In this document: piece after piece, positions 1 through 9,236 of the stretch
Layout: each line of letters opens with the position of its first letter
How positions within the stretch are numbered: the first letter of the stretch is position 1
Assembly: GCA_015222055.1 (NCBI GenBank)
Contig: JADFUR010000002.1
Span: 28,244 to 92,243 of the forward strand
Source: Bacteroidota bacterium
GTDB lineage: Bacteria; Bacteroidota; Bacteroidia; Bacteroidales; B39-G9
Direction: 5' to 3'
DNA length: 64,000 bases
Program-made: the position numbers and the translations under genes
The notes under the pieces: generated by a model
Database searches by the model: none
Told to the model about the DNA's origin: nothing
What the model saw: the letters and a program-made list of their open reading frames with translations, nothing else

Positions 1-716
1 TAGAATATAAAAATGTTACTTTTAGTTATATAAAAGATACCGTTTTAAAAGACATTAATATTAAAATTGAAAAAGGAAAAAAGATTGCATTGGTAGGACA
101 ATCTGGCTCAGGAAAATCAACATTGGTCGATTTATTACCTCGTTTTTATGACCTTTTAAAAGGTGATATTTTAATAGATGGTTTATCAGTTAAAGATTAT
201 AAAATTTTAGACCTTAGAAATTTAATGGGTAATGTTAATCAAGAAGCAATTCTTTTTAACGATACTGTTTATAATAATATTGCTTTTGGTGTTGACGATG
301 CAATTGAAGACCAAGTTGTTGAAGCTGCTAAAGTTGCTAATGCTCATGAGTTTATAGAGAAAATGCCTGAAGGATACCAAACAAATATTGGTGACCGTGG
401 CAGTAAGCTTTCAGGTGGTCAACGACAACGAATTAGCATTGCTCGTGCGGTGTTAAAAAATCCTCCTATTATGATTCTCGATGAGGCTACTTCTGCTCTT
501 GATACAGAATCGGAGCGTTTAGTACAAGATGCTCTTGAAAAACTTATGAAAAATCGTACCTCAATAGTTATTGCTCATCGTTTATCAACAGTTGTTAATG
601 TTGATGAAATTTATGTTTTAAGAGATGGTGTAATTATCGAAAAAGGTAAACACAGTGATTTAATAAAGATTGATGGTGCATATAAAAGACTTTATGAACT
701 TCAATCGTTCTCTTAA
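1..716 (+). CDS. ABC exporter, C-terminal nucleotide-binding domain (5' end outside the window)
   Basis: The open frame runs from the first bases of the window, so the gene begins upstream and only the ATPase half is here. In the part read from base 90 the Walker A loop is GQSGSGKST, the signature is LSGGQRQR, Walker B is MILDEATSALD and the switch histidine is in IAHRLS. The preceding residues (YKNVTFSY) are the usual start of an exporter-type NBD. This is an MsbA/multidrug-type half transporter, with a membrane domain expected upstream, exporting lipid or drug-like substrates. The TTG at 90 lies inside Walker A and is not the real start. Substrate cannot be told from this domain. Confidence 0.93.
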   Translation, partial: EYKNVTFSYIKDTVLKDINIKIEKGKKIALVGQSGSGKSTLVDLLPRFYDLLKGDILIDGLSVKDYKILDLRNLMGNVNQEAILFNDTVYNNIAFGVDDAIEDQVVEAAKVANAHEFIEKMPEGYQTNIGDRGSKLSGGQRQRISIARAVLKNPPIMILDEATSALDTESERLVQDALEKLMKNRTSIVIAHRLSTVVNVDEIYVLRDGVIIEKGKHSDLIKIDGAYKRLYELQSFS

Positions 717-728
717 ATCGAACTGAGG

Positions 729-1649
729 TTAATACAACTTTTTTCTTTTTATAAGATAAGACAATAAAACTTCATCAAAATCAGAATTAATATCTGCTTC
801 TACTAAGTCAATTTTATATTGTCCACACTTTAATTTTATTTGATTGTAGTAATCGTTTATACTTTTAGTGTAATCGTTTCTTACATCGTTAGGATTGAAT
901 TTTAAGCTATCGCCGGTCTCCATATCAATAAAACGGTAAGGTCGGTTTTTGTATTGAAAATTTTGCTCAAGATTTTTATCAATAACGTGAAAAAGAATAA
1001 CTTCATGTTTATTGTAACGCAAATGTTCGAGTGCAGAAAATATTTCATCAGGACTTTCACTGTCCATCATATCACTAAAAATAATAATTAACGAACGTTT
1101 ATGAATATTCTCAGCTAATTGATGCAAAATTTTTGTGCCGTGTGTTCCCTTGTTAAATTGCTTTTTGTCGGCAGATAATAACTCGTTTAATTTACCATAT
1201 AACATTTTTGAATGAACAGAAGATGAACGTGCATCTGTATGAAGTTCAATACTATCGGAGAATAATGTTAAGCCAACAGCATCTCTTTGTTTTCTCAATA
1301 AATGAATTAAAGCAGAAGCACAATAAATAGAAAATGATAATTTATTGACTCGCTTATCATTATCGGGAAATAGCATTGATGATGATGTGTCAATAATAAT
1401 ATGACTTCTTAAATTTGTTTCTTCTTCATAACGTTTAACAAAAAGTTTATCTGTTTTTGCATATAGTTTCCAGTCAATGTGTTTTGTTGATTCTCCTTTG
1501 TTGTATATTCGGTGTTCGGCAAATTCAACAGAAAAACCATGAAAAGGACTCTTGTGTAAGCCGGTTATAAAACCCTCGACAACTTGCTTTGCTATAAGCT
1601 CAAGATTATCAAATTCTTGAAATTGTTGTATGTCAATAATATTTTTCAA
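729..1649 (-). CDS. DUF58 domain protein (vWA-like)
   Basis: A 306-residue cytoplasmic protein without a signal peptide. The DUF58 core is clear: a basic stretch leading to IDW (residues 58-60), then KLYAKTDKLFVKRYEEE, followed by a von Willebrand A-like metal-site motif DTSSSM at 87-92. DUF58 proteins usually sit beside MoxR AAA ATPases in BatA-type operons and are thought to help assemble or activate complexes. Here no moxR is next to it; it converges on the ABC exporter gene and is divergent from the first amylase gene. The start at 1649 gives the expected N-terminus. Family is sure, function is not known. Confidence 0.88.
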   Translation of the reverse strand: MKNIIDIQQFQEFDNLELIAKQVVEGFITGLHKSPFHGFSVEFAEHRIYNKGESTKHIDWKLYAKTDKLFVKRYEEETNLRSHIIIDTSSSMLFPDNDKRVNKLSFSIYCASALIHLLRKQRDAVGLTLFSDSIELHTDARSSSVHSKMLYGKLNELLSADKKQFNKGTHGTKILHQLAENIHKRSLIIIFSDMMDSESPDEIFSALEHLRYNKHEVILFHVIDKNLEQNFQYKNRPYRFIDMETGDSLKFNPNDVRNDYTKSINDYYNQIKLKCGQYKIDLVEADINSDFDEVLLSYLIKRKKLY

Positions 1650-1686
1650 AACAAAGGATAAATGTTGTAAATTAGCTAAAATTAAA

Positions 1687-1715
1687 TTTGTATTTTTATT
1701 CTTTAAAAATACAAA
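1687..1715. promoter_or_regulatory. Perfect inverted repeat in the divergent DUF58/amylase promoter region
   Basis: Two perfect 12-base arms (TTTGTATTTTTA and its complement) flank a 5-base TTCTT loop. The repeat lies between the divergent starts of the DUF58 gene (1649) and the first GH13 gene (1774). It could be an operator for control of the amylase locus, or simply a 5' leader hairpin. The pattern is seen directly; the role is inferred. Confidence 0.45.
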
Positions 1716-1773
1716 TACAAATTTGCTTATATTTAATGAGTAAACAAATTTTATTAAAAATAAATCTAAAAAA

Positions 1774-4143
1774 ATGATTAGAAAAATATTAATGTCATCA
1801 TTATTAATATTATTGCTCTCTTGTCAGAACAATAATAAATTGATTATTCCTCTTGAATCGAAAATTTTTGGGCTTGCTACTCCAATTTATCTTAACCAGA
1901 ATAAGACGATTATTCATTTGTCTGATTTTATTATTAATGTTGCTGAAATTGATTCAATTAAGGCTGATAGTAACTTAGTTTTAGATATTTCTGCCGATAA
2001 ACAACAATTGACAATTGAAACAAAAAATAATTTTTTGCCAAAACTTTCAAGTCTTAATATATGGTCTGATGGATTTAGATATGATATTCTTGTGAAAAAA
2101 TCACGAAAAGTAAATTATAATATTCAATTTGATGCTAAAGGAAAAAAATATTCTAGCGTTCAAATTACAGGAGATATAAACGGTTGGAACCCCAAAGCAA
2201 CTAATTTAGAAAATAATAACGGTATTTGGGAGAAAGAAATTAGTTTAAATCCCGGGAAATATAGTTATCAAGTTGTATTGGACGGTGAGTGGATGTTAGA
2301 CACTAATAATAAAGATTCTGTTGATAATAACAATGGAGGCTTTAATTCGCTTATGAAAGTGGGCAATTTTAATCCTGAGCTTAGTCCTGAATTATATACT
2401 AATAATTACAATGATAATGAGATTAATATAACCAGTAACTCCAAAATTAGTAAGTTTTACGCATTTTGGCAAAATTATGAGTTAGATAAAAATTTTGTAA
2501 AAATTATCAAAAACACAATTAGTATTAAAATTCCTGATGAAGCAAAAAAAATTAAACGTTCATTCATTAGAGTGTGGGCATATAACGAACAAGGAGTTTC
2601 TAATGACATTTTAATTCCTCTCAATTATGGGAAAGTTATGAGTAATTCTAAAGAGATTATTCGAAGTGATAAGCAAGCACTGGTAATGTATTTTTTAATG
2701 GTTGACCGTTTCAATAATGGCGATAAAAATAACGACCATCCTTTAAAAGATACGAATATTTTACCTAAAGCAAATTATTTTGGTGGTGACATAACTGGCA
2801 TTGTGCAAAAAATTGAACAAGGTTATTTTTCCGACTTAGGAGTAAACACAATCTGGATATCACCAATTGCACAAAATCCTCTTGGGGCTTATGGTGAATA
2901 TCCAAAACCACACACAAAATTTTCAGGCTATCATGGTTATTGGCCAATCTCTTCGTCAAAGGTTGATTACAGGTTTGGTACACAAAAAGAAGTCGAAAAT
3001 TTTATTAACGTTGCACATAAAGATAATTTCAATGTTCTTTTAGATTATGTTTCAAATCATGTTCATCAAAATCATCCTTTATATAAGAATCATCCTGATT
3101 GGGCTACTTCAATGTATTTACCCGATGGGACAAGAAATCTTGAGAAGTGGGATGAATACCGCTTGACAACATGGTTCGATACTTTTTTGCCAACATTAGA
3201 TTTTTCAAAATCAGAAGTTGTTGATTTAATGACAGATTCGGCTGTTTACTGGATAAAGACTTTTGATTTCGATGGCTTTCGTCATGATGCTACTAAGCAC
3301 ATTCCTGAAGTATTTTGGCGTACTTTAACTAAGAAGTTGAAACTACAAATACCTAAAAACAAAGCTTTATACCAAATTGGGGAGACCTATGGAAATAGAG
3401 ATTTAATAGGGAGTTATGTAAATTCAGGAGAGCTAGATGCTCAGTTTGATTTTAATGTTTATGACGATGCTGTTGCTGTTTTTGCAAATGATGATCAGTC
3501 ATTTTTAAGATTAAAAAATTCAATTCTTCAAAGCTTTTTATACTATGGGAATCATAACCTGATGGGTTATATTACAGGAAATCAAGACCGAGGTAGGTTT
3601 ATATCTTATGCTAGTGGCGATTTGTTATTTAACGAAGATGCAAAAAAAGCAGGATGGACCCGAAAAATTGAAGTTACAAACCCTGTTGGATATAAGAAAC
3701 TTGCTTCATTAATAGCTTTTAATATGACAATACCCGGAGTTCCTGTTATTTATTACGGCGATGAAATTGGAATGCCGGGAGGTAACGATCCTGACAATAG
3801 ACGAATGATGCGTTTCGATAATTTAAAACCCGAAGAAGCAAAGCTTAAAGAAATTACTACAAAATTAATTTTTTTACGAAGAAATAATTTATCGCTTATT
3901 TATGGAGATTCTAAAATTCTTGAAGCTTCTGATAAGACTTTTGTTTACGCAAGAAAATATTTTAACAAAGTATCTATTATCGTTTTTAATAAAGATAATA
4001 TTGAAAAAAACATTTCGTTTAATATACCTGAACAGTTTGAAAATAGGAAACTAAAGACAAGTTTTAATGCGGAATTTAACATAGAGAAAAATATAATAAG
4101 TGTTAAATTGCCAGCTAATTCGTTTGAAATACTAACGAATTAG
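1774..4143 (+). CDS. GH13 alpha-amylase-family lipoprotein with CBM48-like domain
   Basis: A 789-residue exported lipoprotein (lipobox LLSC near residue 17) that should hydrolyse alpha-1,4-glucans at the cell envelope. After an N-terminal beta region comes a glycogen-binding CBM48/AMPK-type domain (about 115-195, with GDINGWNP). The GH13 barrel starts near residue 300 (FLMVDRFNNGDKNND). Catalytic residues are D505 (FRHDA, nucleophile) and E537 (IGETYG, acid/base); D605 is the stabiliser. The conserved His before the third acid is Gln here (GNQD instead of NHD), which is unusual. The barrel ends with PGVPVIYYGDEIG and a beta C-domain. First gene of a three-enzyme glucan locus. Exact specificity (amylase, pullulanase or maltodextrinase) is not settled. 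Confidence 0.92.
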   Translation: MIRKILMSSLLILLLSCQNNNKLIIPLESKIFGLATPIYLNQNKTIIHLSDFIINVAEIDSIKADSNLVLDISADKQQLTIETKNNFLPKLSSLNIWSDGFRYDILVKKSRKVNYNIQFDAKGKKYSSVQITGDINGWNPKATNLENNNGIWEKEISLNPGKYSYQVVLDGEWMLDTNNKDSVDNNNGGFNSLMKVGNFNPELSPELYTNNYNDNEINITSNSKISKFYAFWQNYELDKNFVKIIKNTISIKIPDEAKKIKRSFIRVWAYNEQGVSNDILIPLNYGKVMSNSKEIIRSDKQALVMYFLMVDRFNNGDKNNDHPLKDTNILPKANYFGGDITGIVQKIEQGYFSDLGVNTIWISPIAQNPLGAYGEYPKPHTKFSGYHGYWPISSSKVDYRFGTQKEVENFINVAHKDNFNVLLDYVSNHVHQNHPLYKNHPDWATSMYLPDGTRNLEKWDEYRLTTWFDTFLPTLDFSKSEVVDLMTDSAVYWIKTFDFDGFRHDATKHIPEVFWRTLTKKLKLQIPKNKALYQIGETYGNRDLIGSYVNSGELDAQFDFNVYDDAVAVFANDDQSFLRLKNSILQSFLYYGNHNLMGYITGNQDRGRFISYASGDLLFNEDAKKAGWTRKIEVTNPVGYKKLASLIAFNMTIPGVPVIYYGDEIGMPGGNDPDNRRMMRFDNLKPEEAKLKEITTKLIFLRRNNLSLIYGDSKILEASDKTFVYARKYFNKVSIIVFNKDNIEKNISFNIPEQFENRKLKTSFNAEFNIEKNIISVKLPANSFEILTN

Positions 4144-4167
4144 TATTTGCAAGAAAACGTGCATATT

Positions 4168-4249
4168 GTTATTTCGATTAGAAGGAGAAATCTCATAACA
4201 CAATGTATATAAGTTGAATGGGATTTCTCACTTCGTTCGAAATGACAGC
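4168..4249. repeat. Dispersed imperfect palindrome (GGAGAAATC family)
   Basis: Between the first two amylase genes lies an interrupted inverted repeat: TTTCGATTAGAAGGAGAAAT pairs with ATTTCTCACTTCGTTCGAAA. A related copy is at 35826-35902. This family of extragenic palindromes is common in Bacteroidota. It may act as a 3' hairpin for the first gene, but there is no clean T-tract. Confidence 0.6.
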
Positions 4250-4316
4250 ATAACTAAAATTTTACGGTTTTTTTTTGACACTAATTAAAGTTTAATATAA
4301 AAATTAAAATAAAATT

Positions 4317-5666
4317 ATGAAAATCATCAAAAAAATATTTTTAGCGTTAATTGCAATAGCAAGCGTTTCTTGTAGCAACAATGAAGGAGAATTATCAAAA
4401 GTAAATCATCCTGAATGGGCAAAAAACAAAAATATTTATGAAGTAAATATACGCCAATATACTCCTGAAGGCGATTTTAAAAGTTTTGAGAAAAATCTAC
4501 CCAGATTAAAAGATATGGGTGTTGATATTCTTTGGATAATGCCTATTCAGACTATTGGAGAAAAGAATAAAAAAGGAAAATTGGGTAGCTATTATTCAAT
4601 AAAAGATTATTTAGCAGTAAGTCCTGAGTTTGGAACAATGGATGATTTTAAACATCTTGTAAATAAGGCACATGAGTTAAAAATGTATGTTATTCTTGAT
4701 TGGGTTGCAAATCATACTTCATGGGACAATAATTTAATTACCGAGCATCCTGAATGGTACACCCACGATACATTAGGCAATATTGTTTCGCCTGTTGAAG
4801 ACTGGACCGATGTAGCAGATTTAAATTATTATAATAATGAATTGAGAACATACATGATTAATGCATTAGAATTTTGGCTTAAGAAAGCCGATATTGATGG
4901 TTTTAGGTGTGATGTTGCAGGAATGGTGCCAATAGATTTTTGGAACGAAGCCAGAAAACAATTAGATAAAATAAAACCTGTTTTTATGCTTGCAGAATGG
5001 GAATCCCCAGAGCTTCAAAAACATGCTTTTGATATGACATATAGCTGGTCACTTAGTGGTTTGATGAATGATATTGCTAAAAAAATTAAAACTGCTGATA
5101 AACTTGATACTTTGTTTACGAAAATAAATATTGATTATGATAAGGATAATTATTTTATGAATTTCACAACTAATCATGACGAAAATTCATGGAATGGAAC
5201 TGTTTTTGAACGTTTAGGTGAAGGTGCTAAGGCTTTTGCTGTGCTAACTGCAACTATTCCAGGTATGCCATTATTATATAGCGGTCAGGAAGCAGCTATG
5301 AGTAAACGATTACGTTTTTTTGACAAAGATACTATTGAGTGGGGTGATTATAAATATGCTGATTTTTATAAAATTTTATTAACTCTTAAAACAAAAAACA
5401 AAGCTTTATGGAATGGTAACCAAGGCGGTGATTTAATAAAAATAAATTCGTCAAACGATAAAGCTGTTTATTCATTTGTTAGAGAAAAAGACGGCGATAA
5501 GGTTTTTGTTATACTTAATTTATCAGAAACAGAACAAGATATTACTTTAAATGGTCAAGAATATGCTGGAGCTTATAAAAATATTTTCACCAATGAAGAT
5601 GTTGAATTTAAATCAAATACCGAATTAAAACTAAAACCTTGGGAATATTTGGTTTTCGAGAAGTAG
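4317..5666 (+). CDS. GH13 alpha-amylase lipoprotein
   Basis: A 449-residue compact alpha-amylase, exported as a lipoprotein (lipobox SVSC, Cys near residue 20). The barrel begins almost at once (NIYEVNIRQYTPEGDF), with region I as DWVANHTSWD. Nucleophile D199 (FRCDVAG), acid/base E227 (LAEWES) and stabiliser D288 (TNHDEN) are all present, so activity is expected. PGMPLLYSGQEA and a short beta C-domain close the protein. It carries no obvious carbohydrate-binding module and is shorter than its neighbours. It follows the first GH13 gene by about 170 bases and probably acts with it on maltodextrins in the periplasm or at the outer membrane. Confidence 0.94.
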   Translation: MKIIKKIFLALIAIASVSCSNNEGELSKVNHPEWAKNKNIYEVNIRQYTPEGDFKSFEKNLPRLKDMGVDILWIMPIQTIGEKNKKGKLGSYYSIKDYLAVSPEFGTMDDFKHLVNKAHELKMYVILDWVANHTSWDNNLITEHPEWYTHDTLGNIVSPVEDWTDVADLNYYNNELRTYMINALEFWLKKADIDGFRCDVAGMVPIDFWNEARKQLDKIKPVFMLAEWESPELQKHAFDMTYSWSLSGLMNDIAKKIKTADKLDTLFTKINIDYDKDNYFMNFTTNHDENSWNGTVFERLGEGAKAFAVLTATIPGMPLLYSGQEAAMSKRLRFFDKDTIEWGDYKYADFYKILLTLKTKNKALWNGNQGGDLIKINSSNDKAVYSFVREKDGDKVFVILNLSETEQDITLNGQEYAGAYKNIFTNEDVEFKSNTELKLKPWEYLVFEK

Positions 5667-5876
5667 TGTTTCTTATAGAAATATATTAATTCATAATTTT
5701 TATTTTTATCAAAAAGCTGTAACGATTATTTAGGAAAAGGCACGCCTTTGAAGGGATAAATGGAAGTTTTAACTGAGTGTATTATATTAATATGTTAGCA
5801 ATAAGCTAAATGCGATAATAGCAACAAAATTGCAAGTTGGAAAAAAAGTTATAAATTTGAATAAAATTAATAAAGA

Positions 5877-6119
5877 ATGGATTTACAGACACGAAAAATA
5901 ACATTTGTTCAGGAATTTCTTCGACTACAAAATGAAGATATAATCAGTGGATTGGAAAAATTGTTACAAAAACGGAAATCAGAATTATATAAAAAAGAAC
6001 TTAAACCAATGGACTTGAAACAATTTAATAATGAAATTGATCAAGCACTTGATGATTCCGAAAATGATAGAATTATTAAAGCTACTAATTTAAAATCTAA
6101 AATTGAGAAATGGACTTAG
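5877..6119 (+). CDS. Antitoxin of a RelE/ParE-type toxin-antitoxin pair
   Basis: An 80-residue acidic protein whose stop overlaps the toxin start by 10 bases, the usual type II arrangement. The N-terminus (RKITFVQEFLRLQNEDIISG) and the charged helical middle resemble the small addiction-module antitoxins of Bacteroidota that pair with RelE/ParE toxins. It should neutralise the toxin and repress the operon. No recognisable DNA-binding domain can be named, so assignment rests mainly on position. The pair is inserted between glucan-hydrolase genes and is probably horizontally acquired. Confidence 0.75.
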   Translation: MDLQTRKITFVQEFLRLQNEDIISGLEKLLQKRKSELYKKELKPMDLKQFNNEIDQALDDSENDRIIKATNLKSKIEKWT

Positions 6120-6427
6120 CAGTTTATTGGACACAATTTGCAAAGAATAAACTGGATGACATTTTTGATTACTATAAAACAAAAGCCGATATTTTGATAG
6201 CCCGAAAATTATTAATTGGAATTGTTGATAAAACAGTTGGACTTAATAAGAATCCTTATATTGGACAAAAGGAAGAGTTTTTAATTGACAGACCACAAGA
6301 ATTTAGGTATTTAATTTTTAAAAGTTATAAGATATTATATTGGGTTAACGATGGTAAAAATAGAATTGAAATTGTAAATATTTTAGATTGTCGACAAAAT
6401 CCCATAATAATAATTGAAACCGAATAA
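6110..6427 (+). CDS. RelE/ParE family toxin
   Basis: A 105-residue protein with the RelE/ParE fold pattern: an N-terminal strand (LAVYWTQFAKNKLDDIFDYY), two helices, NPYIGQKEEF, then strands with RYLIFKSYKILYWVND and a C-terminal IEIVNILDCRQNP. Proteins of this type either cut mRNA at the ribosome (RelE) or poison gyrase (ParE); the sequence alone does not decide which. Its ATG lies inside the antitoxin gene, so translation is probably coupled. Activity is likely intact, as no frame break is seen. Confidence 0.85.
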   Translation: MDLAVYWTQFAKNKLDDIFDYYKTKADILIARKLLIGIVDKTVGLNKNPYIGQKEEFLIDRPQEFRYLIFKSYKILYWVNDGKNRIEIVNILDCRQNPIIIIETE

Positions 6428-6483
6428 AAGCAGTTGCAAACATACCATGTTGCTATCGTTAAACTAAAAAAAGACAACAATGA

Positions 6484-6657
6484 ATATTTTTATTCCAAGG
6501 TTTAAAATTTGAATTGGATGATGAAAAAAATATTATTAAGAAAAATGTAGATAATAGATATTTAATTTTTAATAGAATAAAATAAAATGGGGAAAAAGTA
6601 CTTTTTTTCATTGATTATATATCTGGTAAAATATTGAAAGAGATTAATAATCAATAA
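6484..6657 (+). pseudogene. Possible fossil ORF between toxin and cyclomaltodextrinase genes
   Basis: One frame reads protein-like across 6484-6657 with a single internal TAA at 6583-6585. The first part gives FELDDEKNIIKKNVDNRYLI, the second NGEKVLFFIDYISGKILKEI, which has the look of a beta-strand repeat. It has no start codon or RBS and no recognised family. It may be the remnant of a gene truncated when the toxin-antitoxin pair was inserted. In so AT-rich a genome it could also be chance. Confidence 0.3.
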
Positions 6658-6696
6658 AAAATAAAATTTAACCCTATAGCATAGCATCAGACAATT

Positions 6697-8568
6697 ATGA
6701 AAAATAAAACTCATTTAAGAACATTAATATTTCTAATAATTTTTTTACTCACCTTTTCACACTTATCATTTTCAAATAATATATCTCTAGAGAGAGTAGA
6801 GCCAATGTTTTGGTGGGCAGGTATGCAAAATCCTGATTTGCAGCTTCTGGTTCATGGCGAGAATATTTCACAAGCTGAAGTAAGTATTAATTACGAAGGT
6901 GTTAAACTAAAAAAAGTTAACAAAGTAGAAAATCCTAATTATTTATTTCTTGATATTGTTGTTTCAAAAAATGCTAAACCCGGTATTTTTGAAATTAAGT
7001 TTAAAAAAAACAACAAACTTGTTGAAACATATAAATATGAATTAAGAGAACGAAATACAAAAACTGATATTAATAAAGGTTTTGATGCTTCGGATGCAAT
7101 CTACCTTTTAATGCCCGATCGTTTTTTTAATGGTAATCCGGCAAACGATAATATTAAGCTAATGCCTGATAAATCAGACAGAAAAAATCCTGATGGTCGT
7201 CATGGTGGTGATATACAAGGTATTATTAATCATGTTGATTACATCGAAAATTTAGGTTTTACGGCAGTTTGGATGAATCCGCTTTTAGAAAACAATATGC
7301 CCAAATATTCATACCATGGATATGCAATAAGCGATTTTTATAAAATTGATAAGCGTTTAGGTACAAATAGCGATTATGTGAACCTTGTGGATTCTTGCCA
7401 TAAACATAATTTAAAAGTTATTATGGATATGGTGTTTAATCATTGTGGTATAGAAAGCTATTTTATTAAAGATTTGCCAATGAAGGATTGGATACATCAG
7501 TTTCCTGAATTTACGCGCTCAAATTTTCATGCACCGACGGTTATTGATACTCATGCTTCAGATATTGATAAAGATGTAATGACAAATGGTTGGTTTGACA
7601 CAAATATGGCTGACTTTAATCAAAAAAATAAATTTCTTGCTAATTATTTAATTCAAAACAGTATTTGGTGGATAGAATATTCAGGAATCGACGGAATAAG
7701 AATGGACACTTATCCATATCCTGATAAAGATATGATGGCAGAATGGACAATGCGAGTATTTGCTGAATATCCAAATTTTAATATTGTTGGTGAAACGTGG
7801 GTACAAAAAGTTCCTTTTGCTGCCTATTGGCAAAAAGATTCAAAAATATCAGGCAACTATAATTCAATGCTTCCCAGCTTAACCGATTTTCCATTATACT
7901 CTGCAATAAATAAGGCGTTTAACGAGAAAGAAGGCTGGACAGAAGGAATGGCTCGTTTATATTATGTTTTAGCACAAGATTTTTTATATCCTAATCCAAA
8001 TAATCTGCTTGTCTTTGTCGATAATCATGATTTAGATCGTGCTTTTTCGTCACTAAATAAGGATATTAAAAAGTATAAAATGGCAATGGCTTTTTTATTA
8101 ACTGTTCGTGGTATTCCCCAAATATACTATGGAACAGAAATTTTAATGGATGGTTTATCTTCGCAAGGACATGGTTTTATTCGTAAAGATTTCCCCGGAG
8201 GATGGAAAAATGACAAAGTAAATGCATTTACAGCTAAGGGAAGGAGTGCTTTGCAAAATGAAGCTTTTGATTATTTGCAGAATATTTTAACTTGGAGAAA
8301 AAATCAAGCTGTAATAAGTAGGGGAGAATTAAAACATTTTATTCCCGAAGATGGCGTTTATGTATATTTTCGTTATATCGAAAACAAAACTGTTATGATT
8401 ATTTTAAATAATAACGAAGAAGCAGACAAAGACCTTAACACAAAAAGGTTTGCAGAGTGCATGAAAGATTACAAATCAGGATTTGACATAATTTCACACA
8501 AACAAATAGATAATTTAAAGAATATAAAAGTAGCTGCAAAATCAGCTATGATAATTGAATTGAAATAG
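6697..8568 (+). CDS. Exported cyclomaltodextrinase / neopullulanase-like GH13
   Basis: A 623-residue enzyme with a Sec signal (hydrophobic 8-25, ending FSN). Residues about 30-115 form a cyclomaltodextrinase N-terminal beta domain (VEPMFWWAGMQNPDLQLLVH). The GH13 barrel has LLMPDRFFNGNP, SYHGYAISDFY, region I DMVFNHCG, nucleophile D337 (GIRMDTYP), acid/base E366 (IVGETW) and stabiliser D445 (VDNHDLDR). All catalytic residues are there. Such enzymes linearise and cleave cyclodextrins, pullulan or short maltodextrins and are related to SusA. With the two upstream GH13 lipoproteins it makes an alpha-glucan degradation set, although no SusC/SusD pair is near. Confidence 0.93.
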   Translation: MKNKTHLRTLIFLIIFLLTFSHLSFSNNISLERVEPMFWWAGMQNPDLQLLVHGENISQAEVSINYEGVKLKKVNKVENPNYLFLDIVVSKNAKPGIFEIKFKKNNKLVETYKYELRERNTKTDINKGFDASDAIYLLMPDRFFNGNPANDNIKLMPDKSDRKNPDGRHGGDIQGIINHVDYIENLGFTAVWMNPLLENNMPKYSYHGYAISDFYKIDKRLGTNSDYVNLVDSCHKHNLKVIMDMVFNHCGIESYFIKDLPMKDWIHQFPEFTRSNFHAPTVIDTHASDIDKDVMTNGWFDTNMADFNQKNKFLANYLIQNSIWWIEYSGIDGIRMDTYPYPDKDMMAEWTMRVFAEYPNFNIVGETWVQKVPFAAYWQKDSKISGNYNSMLPSLTDFPLYSAINKAFNEKEGWTEGMARLYYVLAQDFLYPNPNNLLVFVDNHDLDRAFSSLNKDIKKYKMAMAFLLTVRGIPQIYYGTEILMDGLSSQGHGFIRKDFPGGWKNDKVNAFTAKGRSALQNEAFDYLQNILTWRKNQAVISRGELKHFIPEDGVYVYFRYIENKTVMIILNNNEEADKDLNTKRFAECMKDYKSGFDIISHKQIDNLKNIKVAAKSAMIIELK

Positions 8569-8583
8569 AATAATAATAACATT

Positions 8584-8748
8584 GGCTAACAACTAAGAAT
8601 ATAAAAATACTTTTATTAAGCTCAATTCCTGCTTTTTAACATATACAATAAATCTAAAAATTGTTCATTTTTTTTTAAATTTACTTTTTTATTAGTTGTG
8701 ATATAGGAGAAATAAACGGAATAGTCCGTTTATATAATTGTTATGGGC
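8584..8748 (+). repeat. Cassette-boundary element D (array 1)
   Basis: Starts 15 bases after the cyclomaltodextrinase stop with ggctaac and ends with gttatgggc just before the next ORF. Inside is a perfect hairpin, ATAAACGGA / TCCGTTTAT (8712-8733). From about 8611 to 8748 it is nearly identical to 11660-11796, and its left end shares AAGAATATAAAAA with 11584 and 13884. No coding content. Interpreted as a mobile-cassette boundary repeat. Confidence 0.7.
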
Positions 8749-8757
8749 AATTAAAGA

Positions 8758-9228
8758 ATGAAACCAGAGATACATAACATATTAATTGCAGTAGACGAAA
8801 AGGATAACTGGGAGTATCCAAAGAAATTTCGTTGGGATAAGCGAATGAAACTAATTCAAGAGTTAAAGAAAGATTTTGAATCTGTATTTAAGTTTGAACT
8901 TGATATTGACAAAAATGTTCAAGACGCTTCATTTACAACCGATTTGGGAATTTTAGATGATAAATTCTATGACCGAAAGACTGGAACAGGTTCTTTGAGA
9001 TATCTTTTCTCTTTTAGGTTTTCAAATTTTGGAAATCTTTTTACAATTTTAAACTTACCTGATAAAAAAGGTGAATACTACAAAGAGACAGTGACTTGTA
9101 TGAAAATATTAAATGATAAGGGATTTGTTTTTATAGATTCTTCTGAACTTGATGATATTTACGATGGAGTTAATGAACCTTATGAAAATGGATTAACTTG
9201 GTGGACAAGATACTTTGATTACTTATAA
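8758..9228 (+). CDS. Hypothetical protein, array 1
   Basis: A 156-residue acidic, soluble protein without signal peptide or membrane segment and rich in aromatic residues (for example LTWWTRYFDYL at the C-terminus). I do not recognise the family. It is the first gene of accessory array 1, directly after boundary element D, and the next ORF starts only 8 bases after its stop, so the two are probably co-transcribed. Size and context would fit an immunity or accessory protein of a mobile island, but nothing in the sequence proves that. Confidence 0.7.
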   Translation: MKPEIHNILIAVDEKDNWEYPKKFRWDKRMKLIQELKKDFESVFKFELDIDKNVQDASFTTDLGILDDKFYDRKTGTGSLRYLFSFRFSNFGNLFTILNLPDKKGEYYKETVTCMKILNDKGFVFIDSSELDDIYDGVNEPYENGLTWWTRYFDYL

Positions 9229-9236
9229 CCCAACGC

